A DNA stretch of 64,000 nucleotides from Glandiceps talaboti (GCF_964340395.1 NC_135549.1:11674342-11738341); one strand, 5' to 3'; counted from the stretch's first letter, positions 1 through 11,983 are shown. Made by a program: numbers and translations. The notes: generated from the letters alone by a model not told the origin.

Positions 1-262
1 CTGAATGTAATAAACTTTACTTCCAGGCTGCTACAACAGCCTCCAGCCTCATTTTCGAGTCAAAATGTTGGCGACCATAGAAAGTGACAAATTCACGAGT
101 TTTATAGTGTTTTTATTGAAAAATAGGATTAACAATGTGTGATAATTATATCACCAATGGAGTTAAAACAATTTTTCTTAAGTGCAAACCCTTTGGTGTG
201 TATAAATTCAGTATTCCTTTAATGAAAGTTCAATGCCTGGAAAAGTATGATGCAAAACTTAC

Positions 263-866
263 CATTTGCTCCAACCCCATAAGTTCTTGCTGGTGCGAGC
301 TCTCTTTCTGCACGACTGTACTTTGCTGCAGACACCATTTTCATTGATTTTGTAATTTTCTGAATATTCTTGACGGACCTTAGACGTAGCCGAACTTTGA
401 AAGAATGATAATCATTAATTAAACAACAGGAAAAAAGGATGTGTCTTCTATTTTAAATACTAAATACTAAATGCAGATAGAGGCAAAGTATTTGTAATCA
501 GTAAGTGAAGGGTAAATTCTATGAACACAGGTCTATATATTTTTCTAGAAGACTTCAAAGTGGTTGTGCTCACTCGATTCATATTTCCATACAGACACCG
601 AAAGTAAAATTCCCACCAAAACATGCAGACACACATATTTCAAGGCCTGCTATAGCACTATTGCTGTGTATGCATGTACATGTAAACCTTTAGAATACAA
701 GCCATGTGTGTTAACTTTGGTTGGAGAAATTATTCAACATAATAGCTAATAGCTTAAACTGAGTACACTGACTGACTTCATGGAAAATAACTCTTTTGGA
801 TGTACATGTAACTTTCATTTCACTGATCTGAACAATTTGATTTGAACAATTTTCCATCTTTCAATC

Positions 867-914
<48 letters not shown>

Positions 915-2151
915 GCACACACACAATTTTGTCATGTCTATAGCAGTCTAAACCTCATTAGTTGAGCAAAAATAATGTTATACTCACTATCTTTCAAAGT
1001 GGCCATATTTCTCACAGAGATGCTGAAATAAATAAATATAAATAAATTGCATTTTAAATTTTGACTGACTGAACATTTATGACTGTTCAAGAACACCTTT
1101 AAAATCATTGTGAAGTTGTGTTACAGTGGCATACTTACTATCTTGTAGTTTGCTATACAATTCTGCATATATCACACATGGTAAAGTCTCCATAAAATGA
1201 ACTCTCAAGACCTTTGTATATGCCTTTACAAGCCTGAACATAAAATTGCAAACTTTATTACAATTTTTCACAAGCTTTTTGCAATATATTGAGTTACAAA
1301 CACACACTTTGTCAATGTTGTTTCACATTGATTTTTCAAGTACAAAACCATGATAAAATTGTTTTCTAAAAAATTAAAAATCCAAAATAAATACCCAATC
1401 CTCATCCATAAGACACTGAATGTAAAGGACTCAGGGTTCATAGTATGAAATGAAAATTTCTAATCACAAAGAAAAAGAAATTGTAGTACTACTAGACTTA
1501 GTATCGATGCTGACATGATATATCTGTATAGACTGTAAGCGAAAATGTGTAATTTTTCCCAATATTTGATTACTCGCGATTATAAATTTTCAGTTGACCC
1601 TTGTTTAAATTATGCCAAATTCCATAACAAGTAAAGACTATCCCTATCTCCAATGGCTATGGTGACGACTTATCTCAAATAAACAGATATGAATGTGATC
1701 CCGTTATATGTCAAGTGAATTTAAAACCGTTTAACAGTTATCACACGATTCTGTACTAGATTCAGTGACGAGTATGAGCGAGTTAAAAAACTTGTCAACC
1801 GAGGAAAATAAACTTGCATCTACTAATTCATAGTTGTTAAAATTACTTCTGTCACTTTATTTTTCTCAAAAGGCAACATAAAATTTGTATCGGACGTGCA
1901 GTAGCACTAGATCTAGCAGACAACGAGCGACCACATCACGATGCTCATTTTCATGTCCGCCATGTTGGAATTTAGCCCTTGAACTTTTGAGAAATATTAC
2001 GTGAAGTACACAATATTAGAGGCAATCAGTGCTACAAAAAGTTTAACATTACAAATCTTCTTGGTTAGGCGTCAATATAAAATCCTAAATCTTTGCCATG
2101 CACTTACCCTTGCGGCACGAAAGCCACAGTTTTTACAACCAGGGCCGCCAT
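263..2151 (-). CDS. Unrecognised multi-exon gene, 5' part only
   Basis: I do not recognise the product. Exon 1 (2151-2108) opens with ATGGCGGCC, encodes [14 protein letters not shown] plus two bases, and ends at a consensus GGgtaagt donor. Exon 2 (1233-1139) follows an acceptor TTCAG in matching phase, encodes [13 protein letters not shown]...YSKLQD, and ends at ATAgtaagt. A third exon, 325-263, fits the phase and encodes [20 protein letters not shown] before a gtaagt donor, but its acceptor tract is weak. Alternatively this last exon starts its own protein at the ATG at 346-344 ([13 protein letters not shown]). A 35-base segment bounded by splice sites lies at 1022-988. Codons in the 325-263 frame start often with G, as in real coding sequence. 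The N-terminus could be a mitochondrial presequence, but this is a guess. The gene should continue beyond position 1. Confidence 0.45.
352..987. other. Non-coding, intronic; (CA)n at about 871-911
   Basis: No open frame with coding character is seen. The stretch carries a (CA)n microsatellite and probably lies in an intron of the leftmost minus-strand gene. Confidence 0.5.
988..1022 (-). other. Candidate 35-nt cassette exon that would add a stop
   Basis: A pyrimidine/AT-rich tract ending in ATTTCAG precedes 35 bases that end in GATAgtgagt. The length is not a multiple of three. Spliced after exon 2 in phase 1, it reads T-S-L-stop. It could be a poison exon, a non-coding exon, or a chance pair of splice sites. 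With another donor four bases downstream in exon 2 (AGTAAgtatgc) it would read open ([12 protein letters not shown]), so the model is ambiguous. Confidence 0.3.
1273..1411 (-). repeat. Half copy of the palindromic MITE seen at 21,058-21,418
   Basis: The segment from TTTTTGCAATATATTGAGTT to the CATCC near 1410 is closely similar to the right arm of the foldback element at 21,265-21,418. Only one arm is present. The element lies in the first intron of the leftmost gene. Confidence 0.7.
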
Positions 2152-2155
2152 CTTG
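2144..2155 (-). promoter_or_regulatory. YY1-type site overlapping the start codon
   Basis: The minus strand reads CAAGATGGCGGC, a match to the YY1 consensus AAGATGGCGGC, and the ATG inside it (2151-2149) is the predicted start of the leftmost gene. YY1 sites just downstream of transcription start, overlapping the initiator codon, are common in animal housekeeping promoters. A second, weaker ATGGCGG lies on the same strand near 1962. Confidence 0.6.
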
Positions 2156-2328
2156 CCGGTGTCAAAGCGCAGGACAGAGCATGCGCAAGTAATCAGGCCT
2201 CGTTTTCGACATCAGATAGTCTTTTGCTTTGCGCACGTTCAGTGTAAGATACGTTGTGTTGTTCGACCCTATCAGAAGCCAGAGTGTAGTGCTGGCTGAT
2301 AGCGTGGCAAGAATGTTTGTATCTTACA

Positions 2329-2405
2329 AGTTAGGCCAGAAAAAAAAAGCTGTTGAACGGGCCCTACCTACCCATATTTTTGGCATTTCAATTTTTTTTT
2401 TTTTG
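2329..2405 (-). repeat. Dispersed repeat, related copy at 20,676-20,752
   Basis: The run TTAGGCCAGAAAAAAAAAGC, followed by TGTTGAACGGG and CCTACCTACCC, appears in inverted orientation near 20,676-20,752. There an A-rich tract flanks the same CCTACCTACCC and GTTGAACAGC blocks. The repeat is of unknown class. Confidence 0.6.
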
Positions 2406-3475
2406 GTGATGGGCAAAATATCCTCATGCTGGCTTTGCATGTCAGTGAAATGCACACTTTGTTTCAAAATTAAGGGAATTTCTTTATATTTTCTGAATAG
2501 TACATGTAACAATATACATTCATTTGAGTCAATTCCAAATTATGTACTATCAGTGGTTTACTTGGCTCTGATGATGCATACAAGCATGAATTGAGATAAA
2601 ATTAAACTGTTGCATATCCAATATTCACTAAACGAAATGAGCAAAACTTTATGACCATGGAAAGGGCAGTCATTGGGCCATCAAAAGTCTGATAGTCTGA
2701 AAGTCTTCAAATGTTTTACTCTTTCTTTATTCAAGATTTTTTTGGAATCAAATTAAAGTTCAGGAGAAGTCATTTACCACATCTGCAAAATATCTTTCAG
2801 CTTTGCCACAACAAAATACACTTCATAGCCAGATAAAATGTACTGCATGTCATAATTGTCTCTCAATTCTGGTATTTTAAAACCACATTCAAGCTTTGTA
2901 AGACTTTATAATTATGTTTTTTGTTTGATATTTTATGCCTCTAAATGGCCTCCTATATTGTCTTATTTTCAAACAAGCGACCTATCGGTCAGAATAGCTC
3001 CGCTGTTTTTTTTTTAATTTAATTTTTTATTTTGGTGACATGTAGAAGTGGTTCAGGTCTTCAGCTCTTCACTATGCAGTTTTGTTTTAGCGATGCAATA
3101 AAGTGGTTAGTGGGTTCATATGATGTCTCACTATAAAACACATTTTACACAGAAGTTGGTAATGTATTGTACTTTTATACCATAGTCACCATTTTATGAC
3201 AAAAATCTACTGTTATGAAAAATTGCACAAAATCTCAGAAAAAAATGACTGGGAAATGCACACAAGAAAAAGAAAAAAAGAGGATTTTGAGGTTGGCTAT
3301 AAATAATTCCAGTGTCTTACAGCTGTAACCCTGGAAAATTTTAATGATGAATGAAATAAACTAGGGATCTAAAATAATTTTGAGGCAATTTGAATTTCAA
3401 TTTTCTAACAAATTTACAAAGTCAACAACATTCAACTTGTACTAGTTGTGGTAGATATATATATAGGGAAGAAAT
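2406..3475. other. Intergenic, no gene seen
   Basis: AT-rich sequence with several poly-T runs. Short open frames lack coding bias or splice context. Confidence 0.6.
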
Positions 3476-4263
3476 GTATTAATCGCCATCTTAGTTTCCG
3501 TACGGCGACAATCTCAAGTACCCGGAAGAGAGTCATTCTCAGCCATACGTTACAGTGGTAACACTCGTTCATGTTCGGTTACCTTTCACAAAGAAAACAC
3601 AACGAAATGGTAGAAATGATCTTTTTTTTTAATTTCTTTTCATCACAACAACAAAATCTGCGTGATCAAAAGTGTTGTAAACTAAACCAGAAAGAATTAT
3701 CGGACTGGCTAAACTTCCCGATGAACTGGAGTAAGGTCCTACTACTTCCAAGTAAGCCTCGATATAGACTGTCGACAGTCGCTCGCGCCTTTTTTGCCCA
3801 AAGTTTTATCTAAACTCCGATCCCGCGCAACACTAGTCTAATCGCAAATTGAGGGCCGAAGGCCCGAGGTCGAGGGCCGAAGGCCCGAGCCTTCGCAATA
3901 CGGCCCTCGATATCAGTTTGCGATTATACTATTACTAGTGTTGCGCCGGACCGGAGTTTAGATAAAACGTAGGGAAAAAGGCGCGAGCGACTGTCGACAG
4001 TCTAGCCTCGATAGTACTATAGTACGTGAGAAAATCGTCTCAAACTAGCGATACAACTTTCAAAATATAACTTGACATGTCTTCATTTGTTAGAGTTATA
4101 CAATTCAAGACGGGTTTTCACTCGAAAACAACAATTCTGTGAATAATGACACTCTGAACGCAGCGATTTCTCGGACGATGTTACCACTGTAACGTATGGC
4201 TGACAACGACTTGCTTCCGGGTTAGTCCCTCGTGCATACGGGTGGATTGTCGGCGATTAATAC
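3476..4263. mobile_element. Nested foldback (long-TIR) DNA element
   Basis: The outer ends are inverted copies: GTATTAATCGCC at 3476 against GGCGATTAATAC ending at 4263. Further arm matches include CCATACGTTACAGTGGTAAC near 3542 and its reverse complement near 4181. Inside, about 3764-4010, sits a second, tighter inverted repeat: AGACTGTCGACAGTCGCTCG, TTTTATCTAAACTCCG and CAACACTAGT, mirrored after a GC-rich centre. That centre has two copies of GAGGGCCGAAGGCCCGAG. No transposase frame is present, so it is non-autonomous or a composite insertion. Confidence 0.8.
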
Positions 4264-5149
4264 ATACATCGTCTGATATTTTAATTCACATTGTTTCTTG
4301 TGACCGGCGCCTGTCAGCAGACTCTGCCATTTTTTTCTCATCATTCCATTGTATTTAAACCTTGTACTTGACATTTCGCAATATTTATAATTCTCAACAA
4401 AATACCTCAACATGCCTCACTTCGCTCGTACTCAAAGCGCGGCAGCCCCGCGCGGTATGATCACTGACACTGATGACATGATGAGAGAGAACCTTTTCGG
4501 ATTTACATGTAAAACGGGGAAAGATACGCAAAACATAATGCAAAGTCTGAAGCCAAATTAAACTTGTAATTATTTTAATTATTTTTACTTGCCAAATATT
4601 TGCATTTTGGAAAGGCAAGACACGTTCATGTCGTTTAACTTTACATGTGAACTGTCGGCCATAACTTCAACCGTTAACCGCATGCCTGGCATGCCCTTCC
4701 TTCCCTTACGCAAGTTGTCTGAATTCTGGTTCACTGTCATTCCAAATTGCACGACAATATAGAATTAACCACAAGTTACATGTTATCTGAAAACATCACA
4801 CTTTTATAGTGGGTCTGAAGTGTGATTTTAGTGAGTACCAAGAACGTCCTGTGTTGATACTCAAGATAATTGCTGTGGAAAATCGCTCGGTCAAATGAGG
4901 TCACCTACAGCTTCTGGTCGAATCAGGATAGAGTATGCAAATGAGGATGTTGCGGACTGGCTGATTATGTAGAAGGATGCAGAATTGGATTTGAAGTTTA
5001 CAACCCTGTTTCGAACAAACGCTTGTCATTTGGGCGCCCAATGCGTAGAATTATGACTATAGCACATATTACATTGCTTGTTTGACGTCAATAGTGTCTT
5101 TTGAAAAGTGGCAGTTTACTTAAAGTCTCGTCGACTGATTTCCAATATG

Positions 5150-5515
5150 GCGTCGGTCATTATGCTCATTAACATATTCATTTTTTTTTCAAATTACAAA
5201 AAAAAAAATCATAAAAAATAAAAATGAGGATGTGCTAACTTGAAATTAACAAATCTGAGTAAAAAAAACCCTGCGCATCAACACGCCAGATATCAAAGCA
5301 ATCTAATAAGAGGTTTTCAAGGAGTTGATGAAAATGACATTTTTTGAAAAAAAATCATAAAAAATTGAAAATGGCACAGATCAACTTGGCATGAACAAAT
5401 CTGAATAGCCTCCCCCCAGGGAACATGCACACCAAATATCGAAGAATTCCGACTGTTACTTCCGGAGTAGATAGTAAAAATATAAAAGTTTGACGGACAC
5501 CTATCCCAGATAACA
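5150..5515. repeat. Diverged dispersed repeat with internal sub-repeats
   Basis: Two loosely related sub-units contain 'aaatctga', 'accaaatatcgaag'/'gccagatatcaaag' and poly-A tracts separated by similar spacing. The layout resembles the diverged A-rich repeats common in marine invertebrate genomes. No open frame. Confidence 0.45.
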
Positions 5516-5542
5516 CCACACTGACGGCCCGACGTCGGCAAA

Positions 5543-6085
5543 ATTGGGTCGGTGTGTCAACGTTTTCCCGACGTCGGCAGAAGGTCGGCACATGCATGAC
5601 GTTGATAATTGAAAGCATATAAAATGTGTTGTGTTGTCATTTTTCAATACTTGCCGTACTTGGGAAGCACCAGTGAGGCTTTATTTCACAAGAATAACGA
5701 CTAAAACAACCGTGTTAACTTGCCGAATGCCACCGTCGGGCCAACGTTGGCTCAACCATGCAACATACCCTGCGACTTGGTGCTCACGTGATTGTCACGA
5801 TATGAATGTGTGAATATTGGGTCGGTGTGTCAACGTTTTCCCGACGTCGGCACATGCATGACGTTGATAATTGAAAGCATATAAAATGCGTTGTGTTGTC
5901 ATTTTTCAATACTTGCCGTACTTGGGAAGCATCAATGAGGCTTTATTTCACAAGAATAACGACTAAAACAATCGTTTTAACTTGCCGAATGCCACCGTCA
6001 GCTCAACCATATCATGGAGCTATAAACCTGCGCTGCGCTGTCGACTGGGTGATCACGTGATTGTTACGATGCGAATGTATAGCAC
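5543..6085 (+). repeat. Tandem duplication, two units of about 273 bp
   Basis: Unit 1 starts at 5543 and unit 2 at 5816, both with ATTGGGTCGGTGTGTCAACG. Both share the blocks TTGATAATTGAAAGCATATA, TCAATACTTGCCGTACTTGG and AAGAATAACGACTAAAACAA. Unit 2 lacks about 14 bases (a CGGCAGAAGGT-type insert) and the GGGCCAACGTT segment. Unit 1 includes palindromic CCGACGTCGG blocks. The copies are highly similar, so the duplication is recent. Confidence 0.9.
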
Positions 6086-6089
6086 GCCC

Positions 6090-7915
6090 TCAAGATAAGA
6101 AGTCTTCTGGTTGACTGCCGCCAACTCGTCATCTCGTTTACTAAGCGTTTTAGGATTTGTTTTCATCTTGGTGAGTATATTTATCTTACATAATCCCTGT
6201 CAAAATGACCATGAATATGTTTTATTGTCTAGATTGTTAAATAAGACGACAGAAATTGCGAAACATGGTATGTATAGTTCAACGTGCACATTTGATAGCA
6301 TGGGCGCGAGAATGATCGCACTGTGATCAGTAGCGTACAATACACAATATTAATGCCTTTTTCATAAATATTTTCAATTATCACGAAACAAAAACATACC
6401 AAATAGTAATACCAATACAATAAACTAAATTTCTATGTGATTGGGTAAGGTATAACTTGATGCGTTCGTCTTACAGAGCCGATTGTATGTGATCCCGCTG
6501 TCTCGGAACGCGTATGGGGGTCACCATGGAAATGGACACGAAATAACCGTGTCTGTTCCATTCACCCTCCTCGTGTTTAAATTTTGTTTCCGCGCGATCC
6601 TTTACGTCATACAAATGTAACATTGTTGCCATCATTTGCACCAGATTGTGAGCTCCAATTCTATACTCGGAACAATAACATAACATGGCATTTTCGATGT
6701 GAAGGCATGGACGTTTGCACCTGAACGACTGGTGTTCAGAAAATGTATGTTTTTTGCACATGTGAAGTTTTTGTACTTGAAGTATATGTATGATTGGGGG
6801 TATAAATATGTGTAATGGAACAATTTATGTTGTATATTTTGCATACCTGTGTGTGACGTTTAGCCACTTGTGCAATGTGTGTGGGCAGTATGGGGTCAAG
6901 TAATCGTTGAGTGTGGTTGTTGTTAAAACTATAAGGGGACAATCATTATTTATTAGTATGGTGGATCCTGTATTTATTTTATTTTATTTGGAGGGGTAGG
7001 GGAGAGGTTGGGTTTTTTTTTTCCACAAAAAGGCTATCCTCCAAATGCAATGATATATGGGAAGGTTCCATAAACCACCGGTCACTTTAGTGTGATAAAT
7101 CAAGAGATTTGCTGGGTTTTCTCTGGGTTTTAAAATTTATTAGTAAAACAGCAAAACTCTGTAAAAATATGCCAACATTTGACATTTTCTTTTATATTCT
7201 TATGTAAAATTTACTAATGCTGAAAATTGAATATTAGTAAATTCCAGTTTTTAATAATTAATTTACTAATTAAGAATTATATCCATTATGATGACTGAAT
7301 ATCCACAGGGAGGGAGTAATGTTCCTCCAATGTTCTTCTAGACTAATAGTCCTGTGATCTCTTTCCAAAAGTTGTGCTCTTCATATTGCTCTTGATTAGA
7401 TTTTCCATTTCAAGTCTTGGATAAATGACTGAACTCATGGGTTCTTAATTACACACACCATGGTTTCTTCTCCGACATCATATCAGTGCAACTGTGCTTA
7501 AAACTCTTCTGTGGATTTTCTCTCTTTCTCATTTTGCTTCTTCAACTGCAGTAAAGGAAATGATTGGTTAAAACTTAAAAATCTTTAAAGGTTATTTTAC
7601 TTCTGTTGAAGGCCAAAGAATATCCATAAGAATACAAATATTTTAAAGATGCATCTGACTTGTGTTGTTGTGTTATAACGTTACGGATAGCTTTGAGCTT
7701 CCTCCACATGATGTTTGACTCTTGAAGGGTATGTTATTAAATAAATTGATAGGACATGTATTTAGAGCCAGTGCTGATATCTCAATATGCTAACTACATT
7801 AACACTAAATGATTGGTAAGAAGGGGAGGGATGATACTCTCTTCAGATTATTGAAGTATTGAAATATTCATGTGAAAAATGGGATTACTCAGTTTCATAG
7901 ATGTACTGGTTCATT
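6090..7915. other. Intergenic, no gene seen
   Basis: A short open stretch near 6111 ends at a good donor (ATCTTGgtgagt) but has no ATG and an in-frame stop upstream, so it is not called. The rest is AT-rich with no coding signal. Confidence 0.5.
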
Positions 7916-7917
7916 TC

Positions 7918-7919
<2 letters not shown>

Positions 7920-8002
<83 letters not shown>

Positions 8003-8192
8003 TTGGTAGTACTGGAACTCTTTCTTGGTTGTAACTCGGAGTTTCACACATAGTGCGATCATCAGACAACACTATCATCACGCATCACGCACTATGCGTG
8101 AAACTCCGAGTTACAACCAAGAAAGAGTTCCAGTACTACCAAATAAACTATTGCGCTCTGCCACTGCGGTATAGAGCACTGTCTTAGCAGAT
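7920..8192. mobile_element. (TA)n followed by a foldback, TA-repeat element family
   Basis: A (TA)n tract at 7920-7999 is followed by a near-perfect inverted repeat. The arms run about 8003-8059 and 8091-8147 (core GGTAGTACTGGAACTCTTTC) around a short loop containing GATCATCAGAC. The same arm follows a (TA)n at 33,651. The next 27 bases, 8166-8192, occur without mismatch in inverted orientation at 55,017-55,043, again beside a (TA)n. Confidence 0.8.
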
Positions 8193-8466
8193 ATATAAGC
8201 TATATAAGTTACAGCATCTCTACAAATAAATGGTGTTTGTAGTGATACGTAAGATTTCATATGTATGAGCATTGAAGTAATACTGCCATGTTAGGAGCAA
8301 AGGTAAAAATGACAATTGATGAACTGCTTCAATTCATTAATTTATTGCAATAAAGTTTTGTAGCACTGTAAGTAATCCTGGATTGATTTCAATTCTAACT
8401 CAAGAATATCATTTGAAACCCCAAGTCTTCATAATGAATATTCAAATAAATGGTCAATTAATTAAA

Positions 8467-8603
8467 AGTGGCCATATGAATGAGGACCGGGCATTTATAT
8501 TGGATTTTTCATTTATAAAACATTTTTATCATTGCTTCCTATTTGGAAAATCAATGCAAAACAATTTGACTAAGTCTGTGTTTGTAACTCAGTGACTGCA
8601 AAA
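8467..8603 (+). repeat. Half copy of the palindromic MITE
   Basis: Starts with AGTGGCCATATG and follows the left arm of the element at 21,058 (TTATAAAACA, GAAAATCAATG and so on) to about 8603. No matching right arm is visible nearby, so it is truncated or solo. Confidence 0.7.
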
Positions 8604-8619
8604 ATTACAAAAAATGAAT

Positions 8620-10230
8620 GGTGTAAAAAGTTTGTTATTGAACATTACAACAATTGCATCAAATGTATTGATCAACCAGATGAGTATCTGATAATGGATA
8701 AAATTTACAAGTGTGATTTCGATATGGTCATACTAAAAGATTTGTTTTCAGCAAACAACCTGATTGTTTATCTAATATTTACATGAGGATCTCAAGTCAG
8801 CTGGGACTCATGGAAAAACGGGTTCATTACAGCATCAAGAAAGATACCAGTAACAGCTGTTCTGTCTGTCTTCTCAACTATAAAATGCATATTTAGTATT
8901 TTACACCTTTTCTTTTGTTTCTCTTGTACAGTCAAGTTGCAAGGACAAAAGATGCACTGAAGTAATAAGTATCTCATTGTCTATTCAGGCAATGTGTGAC
9001 AACATCTATCTAAAGATAAACATAGACAATAGCTAGTAGGCCTCTCCACTGTTTTTGGGATAAATTACCATGGTCTATTCAAAATATCCTGAAACAACAC
9101 ATGGCAATGCCAAGATCTTAATAAACATTTGTAACATCACAGACATACTGGGGTCACATATGGAAAGTTTGGAATCAGTTCTACCACCAAGTATTTAGTC
9201 ACTATTGAAGAAATGCATGGATTTGCTGCATATATTAAAGAGTTTGAAAAGTTTCAAAAAACAGTACTTGAACTAGAAATATAGCCCTAGCACAATCTGC
9301 CACATGTCAAGAATAATGATAAAAATTGTCACTCTTACCTTTGTTGTTCCAGTGAACTTGATTTTGACCAAAAGTTGATCAGATCATGGAAGTAATATCA
9401 GCCATGGTCAAACAGAGAAACCACTATTGTGGAACCATCAGTAGACGTAGACATGAGATCATCTTCGGTTAAAATTACACCAAAAATGGCAGAAAAGAGA
9501 TCTCCTTTGCAAAGGCTGCTATAGCTAGGTAACTTGCTACATGCCAATGTGAAAATAAGTGAAAACTTGGCTAAAACTATGTATCAATGTGTGGCACCGT
9601 ACTTTTACCAGTTGTTGTATGTGGTACAACTTCAGCAGAATTATGCTAAAATTGACCTCTGGCCTTTCCACTCTTTCAACCAATAAGCATGCATGCTCAT
9701 TGTTATGTAGTATACAAAACAGTGACACAATATTATATGTGTTTTGTGTTTGTACAAAGTATGCACACTGCCCAGTGATACAGATGTACACATGTAGCAA
9801 GAACCAAACAAGGTCTGAGTTGCAGAGTCGGCACATACATTGTGCATATGACAATCAGAGTTTTTACACAAAAATATTATTGTTCCTAAAAAGAAAGGTA
9901 AATTTCATTTTGGTCAATCCCATCTCAAATTAACAAAAACAGTTACATTTTTTTATCTTACATCATTATTTTTACCTACAAATAGGTGCATCGGCATAAA
10001 AATAATGATAATTTGTGTTTAGATAAAAAATGTACTCTGTGGATATTCCTGAAATTTCCCAATGATAGTTGAATTTAATAGTCTTTGTGCTGACAATTTT
10101 GTACCCTGTTTTACCCAATATAAACTGAGTTTGGGATTTATAGATCCAAAAAAGACACGCTGTATCTCAGACTAGTGGTTTATAGTGGTTTGAGAGTGTA
10201 TGTAGTCACTTCCTCTGTCTGTTGATTAAT
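8620..10230. other. Intergenic, no gene seen
   Basis: AT-rich sequence. Overlapping open frames around 9540-9930 on both strands lack codon bias and splice context. Confidence 0.5.
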
Positions 10231-10237
10231 GTAATAT

Positions 10238-10384
10238 GGATTCAGGCTACTGGGCTATATTTTCTGGATCTGCAATTTGACATTGCAGTTTGTTTTTGTG
10301 TGTGATGGATTCAGGCTACCGCTAGTACCAGGCTATATTTTCTGGATCTGCAATTTGACATTGCAGTTTGTTTTTGTGTGTGAT
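10238..10384 (+). repeat. Tandem duplication of about 70 bp
   Basis: Two units start with GGATTCAGGCTAC at 10238 and 10307 and share CTATATTTTCTGGATCTGCA and TTGACATTGCAGTTTG. Unit 2 has a short insertion (CGCTAGTAC). Confidence 0.9.
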
Positions 10385-10931
10385 ATATATCTGATTCAGT
10401 TACATGCATGTGTTCTACAAGCAAGACAAATTTCCTGCAATAATTGCACATACATTGAAACATTAATTTTCAGACACTGGTTCCAAAATATATAGATCTC
10501 GCGCTATTATGTTGTACCATATTTATGAGGTACTGGTATAAATTCATCCTGGGTTTATTGTAAATGCTGCATGATTCAAACTTTCTGCATAACCATTCTA
10601 TACTAGTATGTGTTCCTCACAACTCCACCAAGTTCAGTCAGAGAGGAAAAGTTTGTTTTCTCCTAGGCAACATTACATTTTAAATCTACAGAATTCCTGT
10701 ACTCCATACATGTCTATTGTATAGTCATGGGAACAGTTAGTAACTTAGTCATGAGAACATTGATAGATGTATATACATTGTGTATTCCACTAGATAACTC
10801 TAATTATTATGCCCTTTATTAACTGTCAAAATGTTGACTAAGTTCATGGAAGTATAACCCTTCTTTCATGCTCAGTGTTTGAGATGTGCAGGATTAGCAG
10901 TCCGCTACTGGAGCTAATAGTAAAGTTTGTG

Positions 10932-11907
10932 CACAGGGGACAGCGAGCATGTAATCGATTGATTGATTGATTGATTATTTGGTCGAATGATTGATTGATT
11001 ATTTTTTCCTTCTCTCCCTGGCTACTTTTCTCTCTTTCAACTAGTATATGATACTAATTTATGCATGATTGATTGTTTGTATAGGGTGTTATCCGCCAAA
11101 AGATTAGGCATAATGAACATTTTCACTGTAACCGATCATGGGATTAGGGGTGTTTTAATTTAGATAAGAAGAGAACAATTGACAAGGTGTCTTTATTTAT
11201 ATAGTAAAGATACAGTTGAAAGAGAGAAAAGTAGGCATATAGACAGTGTAGCCGACACGAAAATAGGGTACACGAAAAAAAGAAAAAAATCATGGGGGGG
11301 GGGGTATGATGAACTTACTGCGTGGGCTGTAAGGTAGGGGGTGGCCCATTCCAAGTTATCAACTTACTTCTGGAGTTACCAAGTTAGGGCTTGGCATCTA
11401 AGGTAGGGGTGCCATGGCCTATTCCAAGTTACCAACTTACTTAGTTACCAAGTTAGGGTTTGATCTCTAAGGTAGAAGGTGGCCCATTCCAAGTTACCAA
11501 CTTACTTAGTTACCAAGTTAGGGTTTGATCTCTAATCTAAGGTAGAAGGTGGCCCATTCCAAGTTACCAACTTACTTAGTTACCAAGTTAGGCCTTGGGC
11601 TAGAAGGCAGTAACTTGTTCTGATTGACCCATTCAATGTTTCAGAAGTAGTTCTGCTGAGCACAGTCCCTCTGTATAGAGACTGTGTGCTGAGAGACAAC
11701 ATGGGTGATACAGGTTCATAACTCCACATTAGGGAGTTGGAACATGGTAGACTTGCATATGATTTGCATGTCATTATCGGCTACACCATCTGTAGCCCGA
11801 AAAGTAGCCAGGGATAGAAGGAAAAAACAATCAATCAATCATTCGACCAAATAATCAATCAATCAATCAATCGATCGATCGATTACATGCTCGCTATGGC
11901 CCCTGTG
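10932..11907. mobile_element. Non-autonomous TIR element, 976 bp, hAT-like
   Basis: The ends are CACAGGGG at 10932 and CCCCTGTG at 11907. The TIRs extend about 110 bases: GCGAGCATGTAATCGAT, (GATT)n, ATTTGGTCGAATGATTG, then CCCTGGCTACTTTTC. The 7-bp flank GTTTGTG is present at both 10925-10931 and 11908-11914. CAGGG-type ends with a duplication of 7-8 bp point to the hAT superfamily, but this is inference. The interior has no transposase frame and carries a minisatellite. Confidence 0.75.
11330..11598 (+). repeat. Minisatellite inside the TIR element, about 3-4 units
   Basis: Units of roughly 65-75 bases repeat CCATTCCAAGTTACCAACTT, ACTTAGTTACCAAGTTAGGG and TCTAAGGTAG. The last units are nearly identical. 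Confidence 0.85.
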
Positions 11908-11983
11908 GTTTGTGCAGTGGCTGATAACCCAACTCTTTGCCTGTGTTTGCTGTTGAAGTATTATCAGTAATGGATAGTGTAAG

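Noticed and set aside
1930-1970. Second ATGGCGGAC start on the minus strand giving a 16-codon frame
   Set aside because: It stops quickly and has no good donor. It may be an alternative leader but is not supported as coding.
6111-6170. Open stretch reading AANSSSRLLSVLGFVFIL ending at a good donor, like a signal-peptide exon
   Set aside because: There is no ATG, an in-frame stop lies shortly upstream, no acceptor is convincing and no partner exon was found.
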